A stretch of 64,000 nucleotides of DNA from positions 558,001 to 622,000 of the forward strand of contig NZ_CP035119.1 of assembly GCF_004087835.1 (NCBI RefSeq). Direction: 5' to 3'. The notes beneath the pieces are model-generated. The model ran no database searches, was not told where the DNA came from, and saw only the letters and a list, made by a program, of their open reading frames with translations. This DNA is from Halorussus pelagicus. GTDB taxonomy: Archaea > Halobacteriota > Halobacteria > Halobacteriales > Haladaptataceae. Each line of letters opens with the position of its first letter. Position 1 is the stretch's first letter. This document shows, piece after piece, positions 36,094-45,649 of the stretch. The translations under genes and the position numbers were made by a program.

Positions 36094-37500
36094 ATGAAGA
36101 GTCGGGCGAGCGCGGTCCTCGGACACGGTGCCCGAGCGGCGCTGCTCGTCGGCGGGAACGCGCTCCCGCTGGTCGGCGTGCTGGTCTGGGAGTGGAACCT
36201 CGCGGCGTTGCTCGTCCTCTACGGTATCGAGGGCGTCGTCACCGCGGTGTTCGCCGCGCTGAAGACGCTATTCGCCGAACAAGTTCCGAGCGCGAAGTTC
36301 GGTAGCACCGACCTCCCGTTCTCGGAACTGCTGGACAAGCGCGGCGGCGTCGCGTTTCGAGAGGGATGGCCGCCTGTCTACCCGCGAAACTTGCCGTTCG
36401 CGCTCGGGATGGCCGGGAGTTTCCTGTTCGTCTGGGTCGGAATCGCCGTCCTCGTGCTGGCGGACTTCCTGCTCTCGGCGTCGGCCGCGCTCCCGGCGAC
36501 GGTCCTACTCTCGGCGGTCGGACTGGTCGCAGCGCGCGCAAATGAGTTCCGCACCGAGTACATCGGACGGGCGGAGTACACCGACGTTTCCGCGCGCGCG
36601 GCCGGTTCGTCCGCCGCTCGGCAGATGATTCTGGTCGTCTTGCTCCTGCCGTTGCTCGCCGTGGTGGACGAATCGCGCGCCGCGGGGACCGTCCTGTTGA
36701 TGGTCATCGTCGCGGTCAAGACACTCGCCGACGCGTACGGCTTCTGGGTTGACCACCTTGAGAAAGAACCGCTCCGCATCGGCGAGTGGGTTTTCGGCAA
36801 TGTCGAGACCGGCGACCCGCCGCCGAGCATCGACGCGCCCGAGAGCGCGCCCGACGAGCGCGTCCGGACCGACACCTCGGCCGTGCTGTTCACCAGTCTG
36901 ATTCCGGTCGCGCTCGTGCTCTTGACTCGGGGCGGAATCATCCTGATACTGCTCTCGGCGCTGTTGTTCCTCGTGGTCGGTCTCTGGGCGCTTCTCGCGG
37001 CCGCGGTCGTACTCGCCGTCGTCGTAACCCCCAGCGTGTTGGTTCATTACGCCCGCTTTGGGACCCTCGAATACCAACGTCGGGGCGATGCGCTTGTCTG
37101 CTACGACACGTTGCTCGACGCGCCCCAGTGGGTCTGTCCGGTCGAGGAAATCCGGGACCCTTCGGCCCGGCGTCGCATCACGAGCAGACTGTTCGGAACG
37201 ACCGTCGTCGAGTTCGCCGACGACTCCGGTGAGTCGTATCGCCTCGGTCCCGTCTCCGACGCCGACGCCGCCATCGAACGTCTCGGTTTCCCCGAGTTCG
37301 ACACGAGTCAGGACGACCCGAACCGACAGATAGCGGCGGCCGCGCTCGGTCTGGCCTGCTTCTTTCTCGCCATCCCCGCGGTGCTGTATCTCGCTCCTGT
37401 CGCCTCGGAGGCCGAAGCGGTCGCGGTCGCGTTCATCATGATTCCGACGATGGCGATGGTCGTCGCGCCGTTGCTCTGGGTCTCGCTGTACAACGCTTGA
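36094..37500 (+). CDS. DUF6498-type integral membrane protein
   Basis: A 468-residue multi-helix membrane protein with about eight helices. The N-terminal LLVGGNALPLVGVLVWEWNLA and the loop LFAEQVPSAKFGS are typical of DUF6498 proteins. A cytoplasmic segment, residues about 320-400 (YQRRGDALVCYDTLLDAP), resembles a PH-like bPH domain. The C terminus has two further helices. No function is known. It is convergent with the ZIP transporter gene. Confidence 0.75.
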   Translation: MKSRASAVLGHGARAALLVGGNALPLVGVLVWEWNLAALLVLYGIEGVVTAVFAALKTLFAEQVPSAKFGSTDLPFSELLDKRGGVAFREGWPPVYPRNLPFALGMAGSFLFVWVGIAVLVLADFLLSASAALPATVLLSAVGLVAARANEFRTEYIGRAEYTDVSARAAGSSAARQMILVVLLLPLLAVVDESRAAGTVLLMVIVAVKTLADAYGFWVDHLEKEPLRIGEWVFGNVETGDPPPSIDAPESAPDERVRTDTSAVLFTSLIPVALVLLTRGGIILILLSALLFLVVGLWALLAAAVVLAVVVTPSVLVHYARFGTLEYQRRGDALVCYDTLLDAPQWVCPVEEIRDPSARRRITSRLFGTTVVEFADDSGESYRLGPVSDADAAIERLGFPEFDTSQDDPNRQIAAAALGLACFFLAIPAVLYLAPVASEAEAVAVAFIMIPTMAMVVAPLLWVSLYNA

Positions 37501-37541
37501 CAAGCGCTTCCGAACTCACCGAGAGGAAACGAACCAACGCC

Positions 37542-38465
37542 TCAGACGTACATCAACGGAATCATGGCGACGACCCCGGCCGCCAGTCCGGCGAGCAGTT
37601 CCCGGCGGCCCCCGCCGGGGAGTTCCGCGCCGGTCTCCAGCGCCTCGGGAATGAACTCGGTGAGGACGAGGTATATCATCGCGCCCGCGGCGAACCCGAA
37701 CCCGAAGGGGAGGAACGACTCGGCCCACCGGACGAACGCGAAGGCCACGACCGCGCCGATGGGTTGGGGGAGACTGGAGAACACCGCCGCGCCGACCATC
37801 CGCCACTTGCTCACGTCCATCGCGCGCATCGGGATGGCGATGGCGGTCCCCTCCGGCACGTTGTGGATGGAGATGGCGACGGTCATGAACACCGCGAGGA
37901 GGGGGACGGTGAAGCCCAAAATCGAGAGACCGCCCTCCAGACCCAACTCCGCGAACGAGACGCCGACTGCGACGCCCTCGGGGAAACTGTGGACCGTCAG
38001 GATGCCGAGGATGAGGACGAGTTTCTTGAGGTCGCCCTCCGCGAACGCTTCGGCCTCCATCGCGTGTTCGTCGTGGTCGTGACCCCCGCCGTCGGCGTGG
38101 ACGGCCTCCGCGTCGCCAGCGCCGTGGTCGTGAGCGGCGTGGTCGTCTTCCTCCTCTTCCTCGCTACCGAGGTCGATGGCGTCGAGCGCTCGGTCTGCGA
38201 CTTCCACGAGGACGACGCCCGCGAGCAGGCCGCCGACCATCAGCGTCGGAAAGCCGCCCGCCGTGTAGGCCAGCCCTTCGTTTATCAGGCCGAACAGCGA
38301 CGCCGACACCATGATTCCCGACGCGATTCCCCACAGCGCCACGTTCCAGCGGTCGCTGAAGTCATCGACCACGAAGAACGGGAGCGCGCCGAGTCCCGTC
38401 GCCAGCGCCGTCACGAGGCCCGCGACGAACACCAGCACGAGATTTTCGACTCCTACCATGTGCAT
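37542..38465 (-). CDS. ZIP-family divalent metal transporter
   Basis: A 307-residue, eight-helix ZIP permease. The two metal motifs HSFPEGVAVG (helix IV) and HNVPEGTAIA (helix V) are present. A long cytoplasmic loop (about 100-140) is His/Asp/Glu-rich (DDHAAHDHGAGD, GGGHDHDEH), likely binding zinc. It imports Zn or similar ions. ATG 38465 or 38459 both fit. The gene is convergent with DUF6498. Confidence 0.92.
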   Translation of the reverse strand: MHMVGVENLVLVFVAGLVTALATGLGALPFFVVDDFSDRWNVALWGIASGIMVSASLFGLINEGLAYTAGGFPTLMVGGLLAGVVLVEVADRALDAIDLGSEEEEEDDHAAHDHGAGDAEAVHADGGGHDHDEHAMEAEAFAEGDLKKLVLILGILTVHSFPEGVAVGVSFAELGLEGGLSILGFTVPLLAVFMTVAISIHNVPEGTAIAIPMRAMDVSKWRMVGAAVFSSLPQPIGAVVAFAFVRWAESFLPFGFGFAAGAMIYLVLTEFIPEALETGAELPGGGRRELLAGLAAGVVAMIPLMYV

Positions 38466-38645
38466 CTCTTCTCACCACCGTCCAAAAAGACTTTCCAAAA
38501 TCAAAAATTAGTTTTTGGCTATCCTAAAACCAGTGCGCGTCGTCGCTCTCGGCAGAGCACACCATCGAGTATCAGCGGGTAGTTACCGAAAACGCGCCGC
38601 GCGTTCTCTGGGAACGCCGACGTGGTCGTCCACACCGCGGCGGCG

Positions 38646-40319
38646 TCACTCCCCGCCGCGGCGCTGTCGCATCTCGTGGCGGGTGAACTGGGGCGTCACT
38701 CGGGTCCCCTTCTGCCCGCGGAAGTTCTTGTAGAGCAGGGCGGCGACGCCGAACGAGAAGACACCCGCGACCCCCGCGGCCTCGACGTTGGTCAGCGCGT
38801 AGAGGAACGCGGTCGAGAACACGCCCGAGGCGAGCATCATGCCGTAGACGAGTCGCTTGGCTAGCTTCTCGAACACGTCGTTGCCGTCTTCCACGTCGGC
38901 GCGGACGTAGAAGTCGTCGCGCTCGATGCGGTCGAGGGTGTTCTCCAACTTGGGCGGGACCCGGACCGACGACTGGATGGAGCGCTGAATCTGGTCGCCG
39001 GTCTCGCTGGCGAACTGCTTTATCGACTCCTCGCGGTAGCCCTGCTCGGTCAGGTAGTCGGTCGCCACCGAGATGAAGTCGAAGCCGGGGTCGAGCGTCA
39101 CGCAGACCCCTTCGACAACGGTGGCGACCCGCAGGACCAGCGCGAGGTTCGAGGGGAGTCGCAGGGGGAACTCGTAGATGGTATCCTCGACCTGCTCGAC
39201 TATCTGTTGGACCCGGTAGTTCTCGATGTCCTCGCCGCGGGCGTCCTCGATGGCCAACTCCATCACATTCCCCATCGTCTTGCGGTCGGCCTCCGGGCTG
39301 AGAGTACCCATCTCCACGAGCGCGTCCAAGATGGCGTCGATGTCTTGGTTCGCCACGCCGATGTAGAACTCGATTATCTTGTTCTGGATGAACTCGTCTA
39401 CCCGGCCCGACATCCCGAAGTCGTAGAAGACGATGGTGCCGTCGGATTGGACGGCAAGGTTGCCGGGATGGGGGTCGGCGTGGAACACGCCGTCTTCCAG
39501 CATCATCTGGAGGTACGCCTCTTGGAGGTTGACCGCGAGCTGGTGGCGGTCCACGCCCACCGCGTCCAGTTCCTCCACGTCGTTTATTTTCGTGCCCGTG
39601 ATGTAGTCCATCGTCAGCACGCGCGACCCGGAGTGGGAATCTATCACTGCGGGAATCGCCACGTTGTCGTTGCCCTCGAAGTTCGACCGAATCTCGGTGA
39701 GCATCGCGGCTTCGCGCTCGTAGTCCATCTCCTGTCGAATCGTGCGGTCGAACTCGTCGGCGAGGTTGTCCAGCGAGAACGCCCGTGCCTGCCCGATGAA
39801 TCGCATCAGGATGGGGAGCGACCACTGGATGACCCGGAGGTCGGCGTTGACCAGTTCCTCGATACCCGGTCGCCGGATCTTCACGGCGACCTCTTCGCCG
39901 TCGATTTCGGCGGTGTAGACCTGTCCGAGACTCGCACCGGAGATAGCGTCGGTGTCGAACTCGTCGAAATGCTCCTCGATGGGTCCCACTTCGTCTTCGA
40001 GGACCGCGCGCGCCTCCGCCCAGTCGGCGGGGGGCACCTCGTCTTGGAGCTTCGACAACTCGTCAACGTACTCGGGCGGCAGGATGTCCGGGCGCGTCGA
40101 GAGCAGTTGGCCGAGTTTGATGAACGTCGGCCCGAGCGTGAGCAGCGACTCCAGCAGGGTGTTGGCGCGCTCGACGCGCGTCTGGCTATCGACCCGGCGC
40201 GACCGTCCGAACAGCAGGAACCGGCGACGGTCGCGGGCGTAACTCAGCAACAGCGGCAGGAAGTGGTACGCGACGACGAAGAATCGCCGGTACGCACGAA
40301 GATTACCCAGTGTGACCAC
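38646..40319 (-). CDS. ABC1/UbiB-family atypical kinase
   Basis: A 557-residue ABC1/AarF/COQ8-like protein. Signature KxGQ-type motif GPTFIKLGQLLSTRPDIL lies near 55, VAVKIRRPGIEELVNADL carries the ATP-binding Lys, FHADPHPGNLAVQ is the catalytic loop and VFYDFGMSG the metal-binding DFG. Two C-terminal helices (about 495-535) may anchor it to the membrane. Such proteins support isoprenoid quinone synthesis or lipid homeostasis. The small Hsp20 gene precedes it by 10 bases and so they share an operon. Confidence 0.93.
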   Translation of the reverse strand: MVTLGNLRAYRRFFVVAYHFLPLLLSYARDRRRFLLFGRSRRVDSQTRVERANTLLESLLTLGPTFIKLGQLLSTRPDILPPEYVDELSKLQDEVPPADWAEARAVLEDEVGPIEEHFDEFDTDAISGASLGQVYTAEIDGEEVAVKIRRPGIEELVNADLRVIQWSLPILMRFIGQARAFSLDNLADEFDRTIRQEMDYEREAAMLTEIRSNFEGNDNVAIPAVIDSHSGSRVLTMDYITGTKINDVEELDAVGVDRHQLAVNLQEAYLQMMLEDGVFHADPHPGNLAVQSDGTIVFYDFGMSGRVDEFIQNKIIEFYIGVANQDIDAILDALVEMGTLSPEADRKTMGNVMELAIEDARGEDIENYRVQQIVEQVEDTIYEFPLRLPSNLALVLRVATVVEGVCVTLDPGFDFISVATDYLTEQGYREESIKQFASETGDQIQRSIQSSVRVPPKLENTLDRIERDDFYVRADVEDGNDVFEKLAKRLVYGMMLASGVFSTAFLYALTNVEAAGVAGVFSFGVAALLYKNFRGQKGTRVTPQFTRHEMRQRRGGE

Positions 40320-40328
40320 CTCGCGGCG

Positions 40329-40685
40329 TCACCGACTCTCGATGGGGATTTCTCGTTCGGGTGCCGCCTCGCGCTTCGGGAGGCGAATCTCCAACACGCC
40401 GCGGTCGATGGTCGCCTCCGCGTCCGCCCCTGTGGCGTCCGGCGGGAGCGGCAGGTCGGCGTCGAGGAACAGCGACCGCTCCTCTTGGAGGTAGGAGTAC
40501 GACATCGGTACGTCCTTCTCGCGGCGCGCCTCGATTTCGAGTCGCCCGTCGGTGACGCCCACGTCCACCGTCTCGTCGTTGACTCCCGGCACGTCGATGA
40601 CCAACAGGTAGGCGTCGTCGCTCTCCAGCAAGTCGGCGAACACCGCGTCCGGCAACTCTCGCATGGCTTCACGAAGCGCTGACAT
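40329..40685 (-). CDS. Hsp20/alpha-crystallin-family small heat-shock protein
   Basis: A 118-residue protein whose alpha-crystallin domain spans about 24-110: AYLLVIDVPGVNDETVDVGVTDG, then LEIEARREKD, and the C-terminal RGVLEIRLPK with the conserved GVLxIxxP signature. The C-terminal tail ends IPIESR, fitting the I-X-I tail motif of oligomeric sHsps. A holdase chaperone. ATG 40685; downstream is the UbiB kinase gene. Confidence 0.9.
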   Translation of the reverse strand: MSALREAMRELPDAVFADLLESDDAYLLVIDVPGVNDETVDVGVTDGRLEIEARREKDVPMSYSYLQEERSLFLDADLPLPPDATGADAEATIDRGVLEIRLPKREAAPEREIPIESR

Positions 40686-40807
40686 ACCTGCGTCTTAGGA
40701 CGGAAGGGCGAAAAAGGGTGTGGTCGCGGTCTGGGCGGCGAGGCTCTGGACGGCGCGTCAATCGAAACACGACAGTGATATGTTCCGAGAGCGAGCTATC
40801 GCTGTCA

Positions 40808-41173
40808 ATGAGCCGGGAGGAAGGTGACGACTCCGAGAGAAACAGTTTGGCGCGACTCCGGTTTGGATTGCAGGTGTTGTTCGCAGTCGCCTTCGCGGTC
40901 CTGTTCGTCGTGGTCGGGGCGACACCCGGCGAGTGGGGTCTCCCGCTCGGCGTCACGCTGGCGGCCTTCTTCGTGTACTGGATATTTCGTGAGCAGATCG
41001 AACGGCACCTGACCGGTCCGCAGGAGTGGGGATTGTTCGCACTTTCGGGCGTTCTCGTGGTCGCCGCCGCCATCGTAGAGGGTGCCGAACTCACTGATGG
41101 CATGCTTCTCAGTCTAATCAGCTTCCTCGGCGTCTCCGTGATATTCAGCTATCGAGCCATCAAGCGTCGGTGA
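40808..41173 (+). CDS. Four-helix membrane protein
   Basis: A 121-residue protein with helices at about 17-36 (FGLQVLFAVAFAVLFVVVG), 42-60 (GLPLGVTLAAFFVYWIF), 75-92 (WGLFALSGVLVVAAAIV) and 97-115. The N terminus is charged. ATG 40808 was chosen over GTG 40718. The gene ends four bases from the next GTG/TTG frame of moeA, whose true start is 60 bases downstream. Unassigned. Confidence 0.65.
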   Translation: MSREEGDDSERNSLARLRFGLQVLFAVAFAVLFVVVGATPGEWGLPLGVTLAAFFVYWIFREQIERHLTGPQEWGLFALSGVLVVAAAIVEGAELTDGMLLSLISFLGVSVIFSYRAIKRR

Positions 41174-41232
41174 TTTCTCGGTCGAGAGGACACTCCCACA
41201 CGTTTTTGCCCGCTGACGGCCGATTTTCACTC

Positions 41233-42480
41233 ATGACCGAAGAGCAACCGGACCGAAAGCGGTCCGGGTTCAAGGACAAGACGCGCGTTGGCGAGGCCCG
41301 CGAGCGCCTGCTCGACGCCGTCACGTCTCACGACCGGACCGAGGAGGTGCGACTTGCCGCCGCGGACGACCGGGTGCTGGTCGAGGAAGTCGTCGCCGCG
41401 CGAAACGTTCCTCACTACCCGCGGGCCGCGATGGACGGCTACGCGGTCCGCGCCGAGGACACCTTCGGCGCGAGCGACCGCTCGCCGGAGGTGCTTCGGA
41501 GCACGGGCGCGGCCGACGACGCCGACGAAGTGCCCACCAAGGGTGCAGTCCGCGTCCACACCGGGAGCGAACTGCCCGAGGGCGCGGACGCTGTGGTGAT
41601 GATAGAGCAGGTAGACGAATTCGGCTCCGAAGTCGAAATCTTCGACGCCGTCGCAGAGGGCGAGAACGTCGCGCCGGTCGGCGAGGACGTGGAGTCGGGC
41701 CAGCACCTCTACGCCCCCGGCCACCGCCTCCGGCCCTCCGATTTGGGACTGCTGAAGTCCGTCGGCGTGGAGTCGGTCGCAGTCCGCGAGCGGCCGACGG
41801 TCGGCGTGATTCCCACCGGCGAGGAACTGGTTCAGTCCGACCCCGGTCCCGGCGAAGTCGTCGAGACCAACGGGCTGACCGTCTCACAGTACGTCGAGCG
41901 GTGGGGCGGGCAAGCGATCTACCGCGACGTGGTGACCGACGACCCCGACGCGCTCCGGGCGGCCATCCAGCGCGACCTGACCAAGGACGTTGTGGTCACG
42001 ACCGGCGGGTCGTCGGTCGGCGAGCGCGACCTGCTCCCCGAAGTCCTCTCGGACCTCGGGGAAATTCTGTTCCACGGCGTCGCCCTGAAGCCGGGCCACC
42101 CTGTCGCGGTGGGCGTCGTCGAGGAGACACCCATCATCGCGCTCCCCGGCTATCCGGTTGCGTGCATCGTCAACGCGGTCCAGTTCCTCCGGCCCGCGCT
42201 GAAGGCGGTCGGCGGGCTTCCCTGCCGGTCGTTCCCGACGACGGCGGCGCGACTCGACCGGAAGATTCGGAGCGAACCGGGAATCCGGACGTTCGCGCGG
42301 GTGCAACTTGACGAGGGCGGAGAGACCGGAGAAACGACCGCTACGCCGACCAGAGCCTCCGGGTCGGGCGTCCTGTCGAGCGTCGCGCTCGCGGACGGCT
42401 GGGTCGAAGTGCCGGAGGGCCGCGAGGGGATTCCCGCGGGCGAGACCGTCGCTGTACAGGACTGGGAGTGGTCAGCGTGA
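41233..42480 (+). CDS. moeA: Molybdopterin molybdenumtransferase MoeA
   Basis: A 415-residue MoeA. It has NVPHYPRAAMDGYAVRAEDT (about 58-77), EGADAVVMIEQVD, a gephyrin-like GGSSVGERDL motif and the GYPVACIVNAV signature. MoeA inserts molybdate or tungstate into adenylylated molybdopterin. Start ATG 41233 gives MTEEQPDRKRSG. It is followed by a MoeA-like fusion on the same strand with a spacing of 82 bases, so the two could be cotranscribed. Confidence 0.93.
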   Translation: MTEEQPDRKRSGFKDKTRVGEARERLLDAVTSHDRTEEVRLAAADDRVLVEEVVAARNVPHYPRAAMDGYAVRAEDTFGASDRSPEVLRSTGAADDADEVPTKGAVRVHTGSELPEGADAVVMIEQVDEFGSEVEIFDAVAEGENVAPVGEDVESGQHLYAPGHRLRPSDLGLLKSVGVESVAVRERPTVGVIPTGEELVQSDPGPGEVVETNGLTVSQYVERWGGQAIYRDVVTDDPDALRAAIQRDLTKDVVVTTGGSSVGERDLLPEVLSDLGEILFHGVALKPGHPVAVGVVEETPIIALPGYPVACIVNAVQFLRPALKAVGGLPCRSFPTTAARLDRKIRSEPGIRTFARVQLDEGGETGETTATPTRASGSGVLSSVALADGWVEVPEGREGIPAGETVAVQDWEWSA

Positions 42481-42562
42481 CCGAACCAGATGCCAATCCG
42501 GCAGTAATCGACACCGAACAGCGAACACAGCAACCGAACCTCGAAACAGGAGAACACGACCG

Positions 42563-44494
42563 ATGACCGACAGAAAGGAGTTCAGAGACCTCGCCGACCC
42601 GGAAACCGCCAGAGACGCAATCGCCAGCCTCGACCTCACTCCCGACCCGGAGCGGGTCGCGCTCGCCGACGCGCGCGGCCGCGTCCTCGCCGAGCGCGTG
42701 GACGCCGATATCGACGTGCCGGGGTTCGACCGCGCGAGCATGGACGGCTACGCGGTGCGCGCCCGCGACACCTTCGGCGCGGACGAGACCGACCCCGAAA
42801 GCCTCGAACTCGCGGGGACCGTCCATGCGGGCGAGGAACCCGACGTGGAAGTCACGGAGGGCCGCGCCGTCGAAATCTCGACCGGCGCGGTGATGCCCCC
42901 CGGCGCGGACAGCGTGGTGATGGTCGAGCGAACCGACGAGTCCGAGGATGGAAACAGCGTCGCGGTCCGCACCGCCGTCGCGCCGGGCGACAACGTAATG
43001 CTCGCGGGCGCGGACGTGGCGGCTGGCGAGCGCGCGCTTGGACCCGGAACGCGGCTCACGGCCCGCGAAATCGGCCTGCTGTCGGCGCTCGGCGTCGATT
43101 CCGTCCCGGTTCGCGGAAAGCCGACCGTCGGCATCGTCTCGACCGGCGACGAGTTGGTCCGGCCGGGTGAGGAGGTAGACAGCGCGGCGGGCCAGATTTA
43201 CGACGTGAACAGCTACACCGTCGCGGCCGCCGTCGAGGAGGCGGGCGGCGAACCGACGCTCTACCCCCACGCGGGCGACGACTACGACGAGATGGAGCGC
43301 ATCCTCCGCGAGGCCGCCGACGAGTGCGATCTCGTACTGTCGTCGGGGTCCACGAGCGCGAGCGCGGTGGACGTGATTTATCAGGTCATCGAGGAGCGCG
43401 GAGAGTTGCTCCTCCACGGCGTCGCCGTCAAGCCCGGCAAGCCGATGCTCGTCGGGCGATTAGCGAACTCCGAGTCTGCCGGTGAATCCGCCTACGTCGG
43501 CCTACCGGGGTATCCCGTCTCCGCGCTCACCATCTTCCGGACGTTCGTCGCGCCAGCGATTCGGCGCGCGGCCGAGGTCCCCGAACCAGCCACGGCGACC
43601 GTCGAGGCCCGAATGGCCACCGAGGAACGCTACGGCGAGGGTCGAATGCGACTGATGCCGGTCGGTCTCACCGAGACCGGTCCCGGCGAGTCGGGCGATG
43701 GGGACCTGCTGGCCTACGTCGTGGACAAGGGGAGCGGCGCGACCACCAGCCTCGTGGAGGCCGACGGCGTCGTCTCGGTCCCGGCCGACACCGCCTACCT
43801 CGCCGAGGGCGAGTCGGTCGAAGTGCAGTTGTTCTCGCCGGACGTACGCCCGCCGAGCGTGTTGGGTGTCGGTGAGGACGACCCCGCCTTGGCGCGCCTG
43901 CTCGACGCGCTGGAGCGACCGCGCTATCTCTCGGTCGGGTCCCGCGTGGGGCTTCGGAAGCTTCGAGACGGCGTGCCCGACTTCGTGGTCACGTCCGGCG
44001 ACTCGGCGAGCGACCGACAACTCGACGCGAGCGAACTCGCCAGTTACGAACGCGAGTGGGGTCTAGTCGTTCCGTCCGGGAACCCCGAGGAAATCGCGGG
44101 TCTCGCGGACCTCGTTGACCGTGACCTGCGATTCGTCAACCGGGGGTCGGACTCGGGTCTACGGACCACGCTGGGCGAGACTGTGGCCGACCTCGCCGAC
44201 GAACGCGGCGCGACGCGCCACGACCTCGTGGAGTCCATCGACGGCTTCGAACTCGCGGCGAAAGCCCACGAGAGTCCCGCCAGAAACGTCGCCGCCGGAC
44301 GGGCCGACGCCGGTCTCGGCCTGCGCACGACCGCCGAGAAGTTGGGTCTCGGCTTCGTGTCTGTCGGCACCGAAACGGTCCGCGTGCTGGCGAACCCCGA
44401 CCGCACGGCGAAGGCTGGCGTCCGGGAACTCGACGCCGCGCTGGACGACGAACTCGACGGTATTCTCGCCGACTTGTCGGGATTCGAGCGGTAG
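42563..44494 (+). CDS. moeA: MoeA fused to a PBP-like (LysR-substrate-type) domain
   Basis: A 643-residue protein. Residues 1-405 form a second MoeA (FDRASMDGYAVRARDTFGAD near 55, SSGSTSASAVDVIYQ, GYPVSALTIF). Residues about 415-643 are a PBP_like_2 domain (SVGSRVGLRKLRDGVPDF, GLRTTAEKLGLGFVSVG) related to molybdate-binding ModA- or LysR-type effector domains. Fusion of these is common in archaea and suggests substrate handover for molybdenum insertion. ATG 42563 gives MTDRKEFRDLA. Confidence 0.92.
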   Translation: MTDRKEFRDLADPETARDAIASLDLTPDPERVALADARGRVLAERVDADIDVPGFDRASMDGYAVRARDTFGADETDPESLELAGTVHAGEEPDVEVTEGRAVEISTGAVMPPGADSVVMVERTDESEDGNSVAVRTAVAPGDNVMLAGADVAAGERALGPGTRLTAREIGLLSALGVDSVPVRGKPTVGIVSTGDELVRPGEEVDSAAGQIYDVNSYTVAAAVEEAGGEPTLYPHAGDDYDEMERILREAADECDLVLSSGSTSASAVDVIYQVIEERGELLLHGVAVKPGKPMLVGRLANSESAGESAYVGLPGYPVSALTIFRTFVAPAIRRAAEVPEPATATVEARMATEERYGEGRMRLMPVGLTETGPGESGDGDLLAYVVDKGSGATTSLVEADGVVSVPADTAYLAEGESVEVQLFSPDVRPPSVLGVGEDDPALARLLDALERPRYLSVGSRVGLRKLRDGVPDFVVTSGDSASDRQLDASELASYEREWGLVVPSGNPEEIAGLADLVDRDLRFVNRGSDSGLRTTLGETVADLADERGATRHDLVESIDGFELAAKAHESPARNVAAGRADAGLGLRTTAEKLGLGFVSVGTETVRVLANPDRTAKAGVRELDAALDDELDGILADLSGFER

Positions 44495-44509
44495 CGTCCG
44501 GCGACAAAG

Positions 44510-45196
44510 TCACTCCGAGTTCGGCATCGCCAGCAACTCGTCGAAGCTCTCCACGCGATAATCGCCCAGCACGCACTGTTCGCGGCGGTGGTGGCCGTGG
44601 CGCTCGACGTGGATGGCGTCGAGTCCGGCGTTCCAGGCCGCGCCGACATCGCTCGCGCCGTCACCCGCGTAGACGCCGTTCGACGACTCGCCGCTCGCTC
44701 TGCTCGCGGAGACGCCCTCTCCACTCTCGCGGACGCCGAGTTGTTCCATCGCGTGGTGCATCGGCGCGGGGTCGGGTTTCCAGCCTAACTCCTCGTCACA
44801 GCAGATGACCGTATCGAACCAGTCGCGGATGCCGAGTTCGTCCAACACGGGATTGGCGAGGAACGGTTGGCAGTGGGTGACGAGGCCGACCGGGCAGTCC
44901 AACTCGCCGACGAACGCGGCGTCGTCGTAGAGATACGTCTCCTCGGCCCGGCGCTGGGGGTCCTCGATATCGTGGAACGCGGGCCAGAACTCGTCGGGGT
45001 CTATCTCCCACTCGCGCAACTGGTCGTTGCGGTTCCCGCCTAGACCGTGCCAGAGGATTTCGGCTTCGCGGTCCGAGAACTCCCGACCTAGACGGACCCC
45101 GACCCTGTCGAACACCGAGCGCGGATACGACCAGTCCACGTCGATGAGGGTGCCGTCCAAGTCGAGCAGCCAGTAATCGTACTCTCGGGCGACCAT
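44510..45196 (-). CDS. HAD-superfamily hydrolase
   Basis: A 228-residue phosphatase of the HAD fold. Motif I is DLDGTL (Asp12 and Asp14), motif II is VTHC, motif III is the Lys in GWKPDPAPM and motif IV is GDGASDVGAAWNAG. The cap region is helical (about 20-85). The substrate is unknown; phosphoglycolate-type is possible. ATG 45196. It is convergent with MoeA-PBP and shares its strand with the LWR-salt gene 73 bases upstream. Confidence 0.88.
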   Translation of the reverse strand: MVAREYDYWLLDLDGTLIDVDWSYPRSVFDRVGVRLGREFSDREAEILWHGLGGNRNDQLREWEIDPDEFWPAFHDIEDPQRRAEETYLYDDAAFVGELDCPVGLVTHCQPFLANPVLDELGIRDWFDTVICCDEELGWKPDPAPMHHAMEQLGVRESGEGVSASRASGESSNGVYAGDGASDVGAAWNAGLDAIHVERHGHHRREQCVLGDYRVESFDELLAMPNSE

Positions 45197-45269
45197 AGGG
45201 ACAACGGAGTAAGCGCTCGGGTAATTTAAACGTTTTCCGGAGTTGCATCGACTCTCTCATACATCTGCC

Positions 45270-45641
45270 TTACCGCTGTACCTCGACGGAACTCCCGAGA
45301 TACTTGTTCAGCACGTCCGAGACCGAGTCCGCGTTGAACGTCCCGAGGTCGCCCCGAATCTCGTCTTTCAGCGCATCGAGATACTCCTCGTCGGTCTCGA
45401 ACGCGCGGTACTCGACCGACAGTACGGTCACGTCCAGCGCCTCCTCGGTCAGTCGCCGGAAGTGGCGGTCGTCGTTTATCTCCCCGCGCCAGAGGTTGTC
45501 TCGGAAGAACAACCACCCCTCATCGCCCGGCGGGTCGGCGTCGCGGGCGAGTCGCGTCTCGAACTTGTTCGGTTCGACCGAGACGCCGCCGGTCGCGGGG
45601 TCGAGGCGAAACCGAACCGCGAAGACGTAGCGAGCGTCCAT
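45270..45641 (-). CDS. LWR-salt protein
   Basis: A 123-residue haloarchaeal protein with the name-giving motif FRDNLWRGEIND (about 47-58) and AFETDEEYLDALKDEI. The family is confined to haloarchaea and its biological role is not established. It ends eight bases upstream of the pterin dehydratase gene's stop side. The genes around it run on the same strand (HAD, LWR-salt, PCD, HemA), suggesting a shared transcription unit. Confidence 0.88.
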   Translation of the reverse strand: MDARYVFAVRFRLDPATGGVSVEPNKFETRLARDADPPGDEGWLFFRDNLWRGEINDDRHFRRLTEEALDVTVLSVEYRAFETDEEYLDALKDEIRGDLGTFNADSVSDVLNKYLGSSVEVQR

Positions 45642-45649
45642 CGTGGGGC

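Noticed and set aside
40718-40807. N-terminal extension of the 121-residue membrane protein from GTG 40718
   Set aside because: The extra 30 residues are Arg-rich and unlike the acidic start from ATG 40808.
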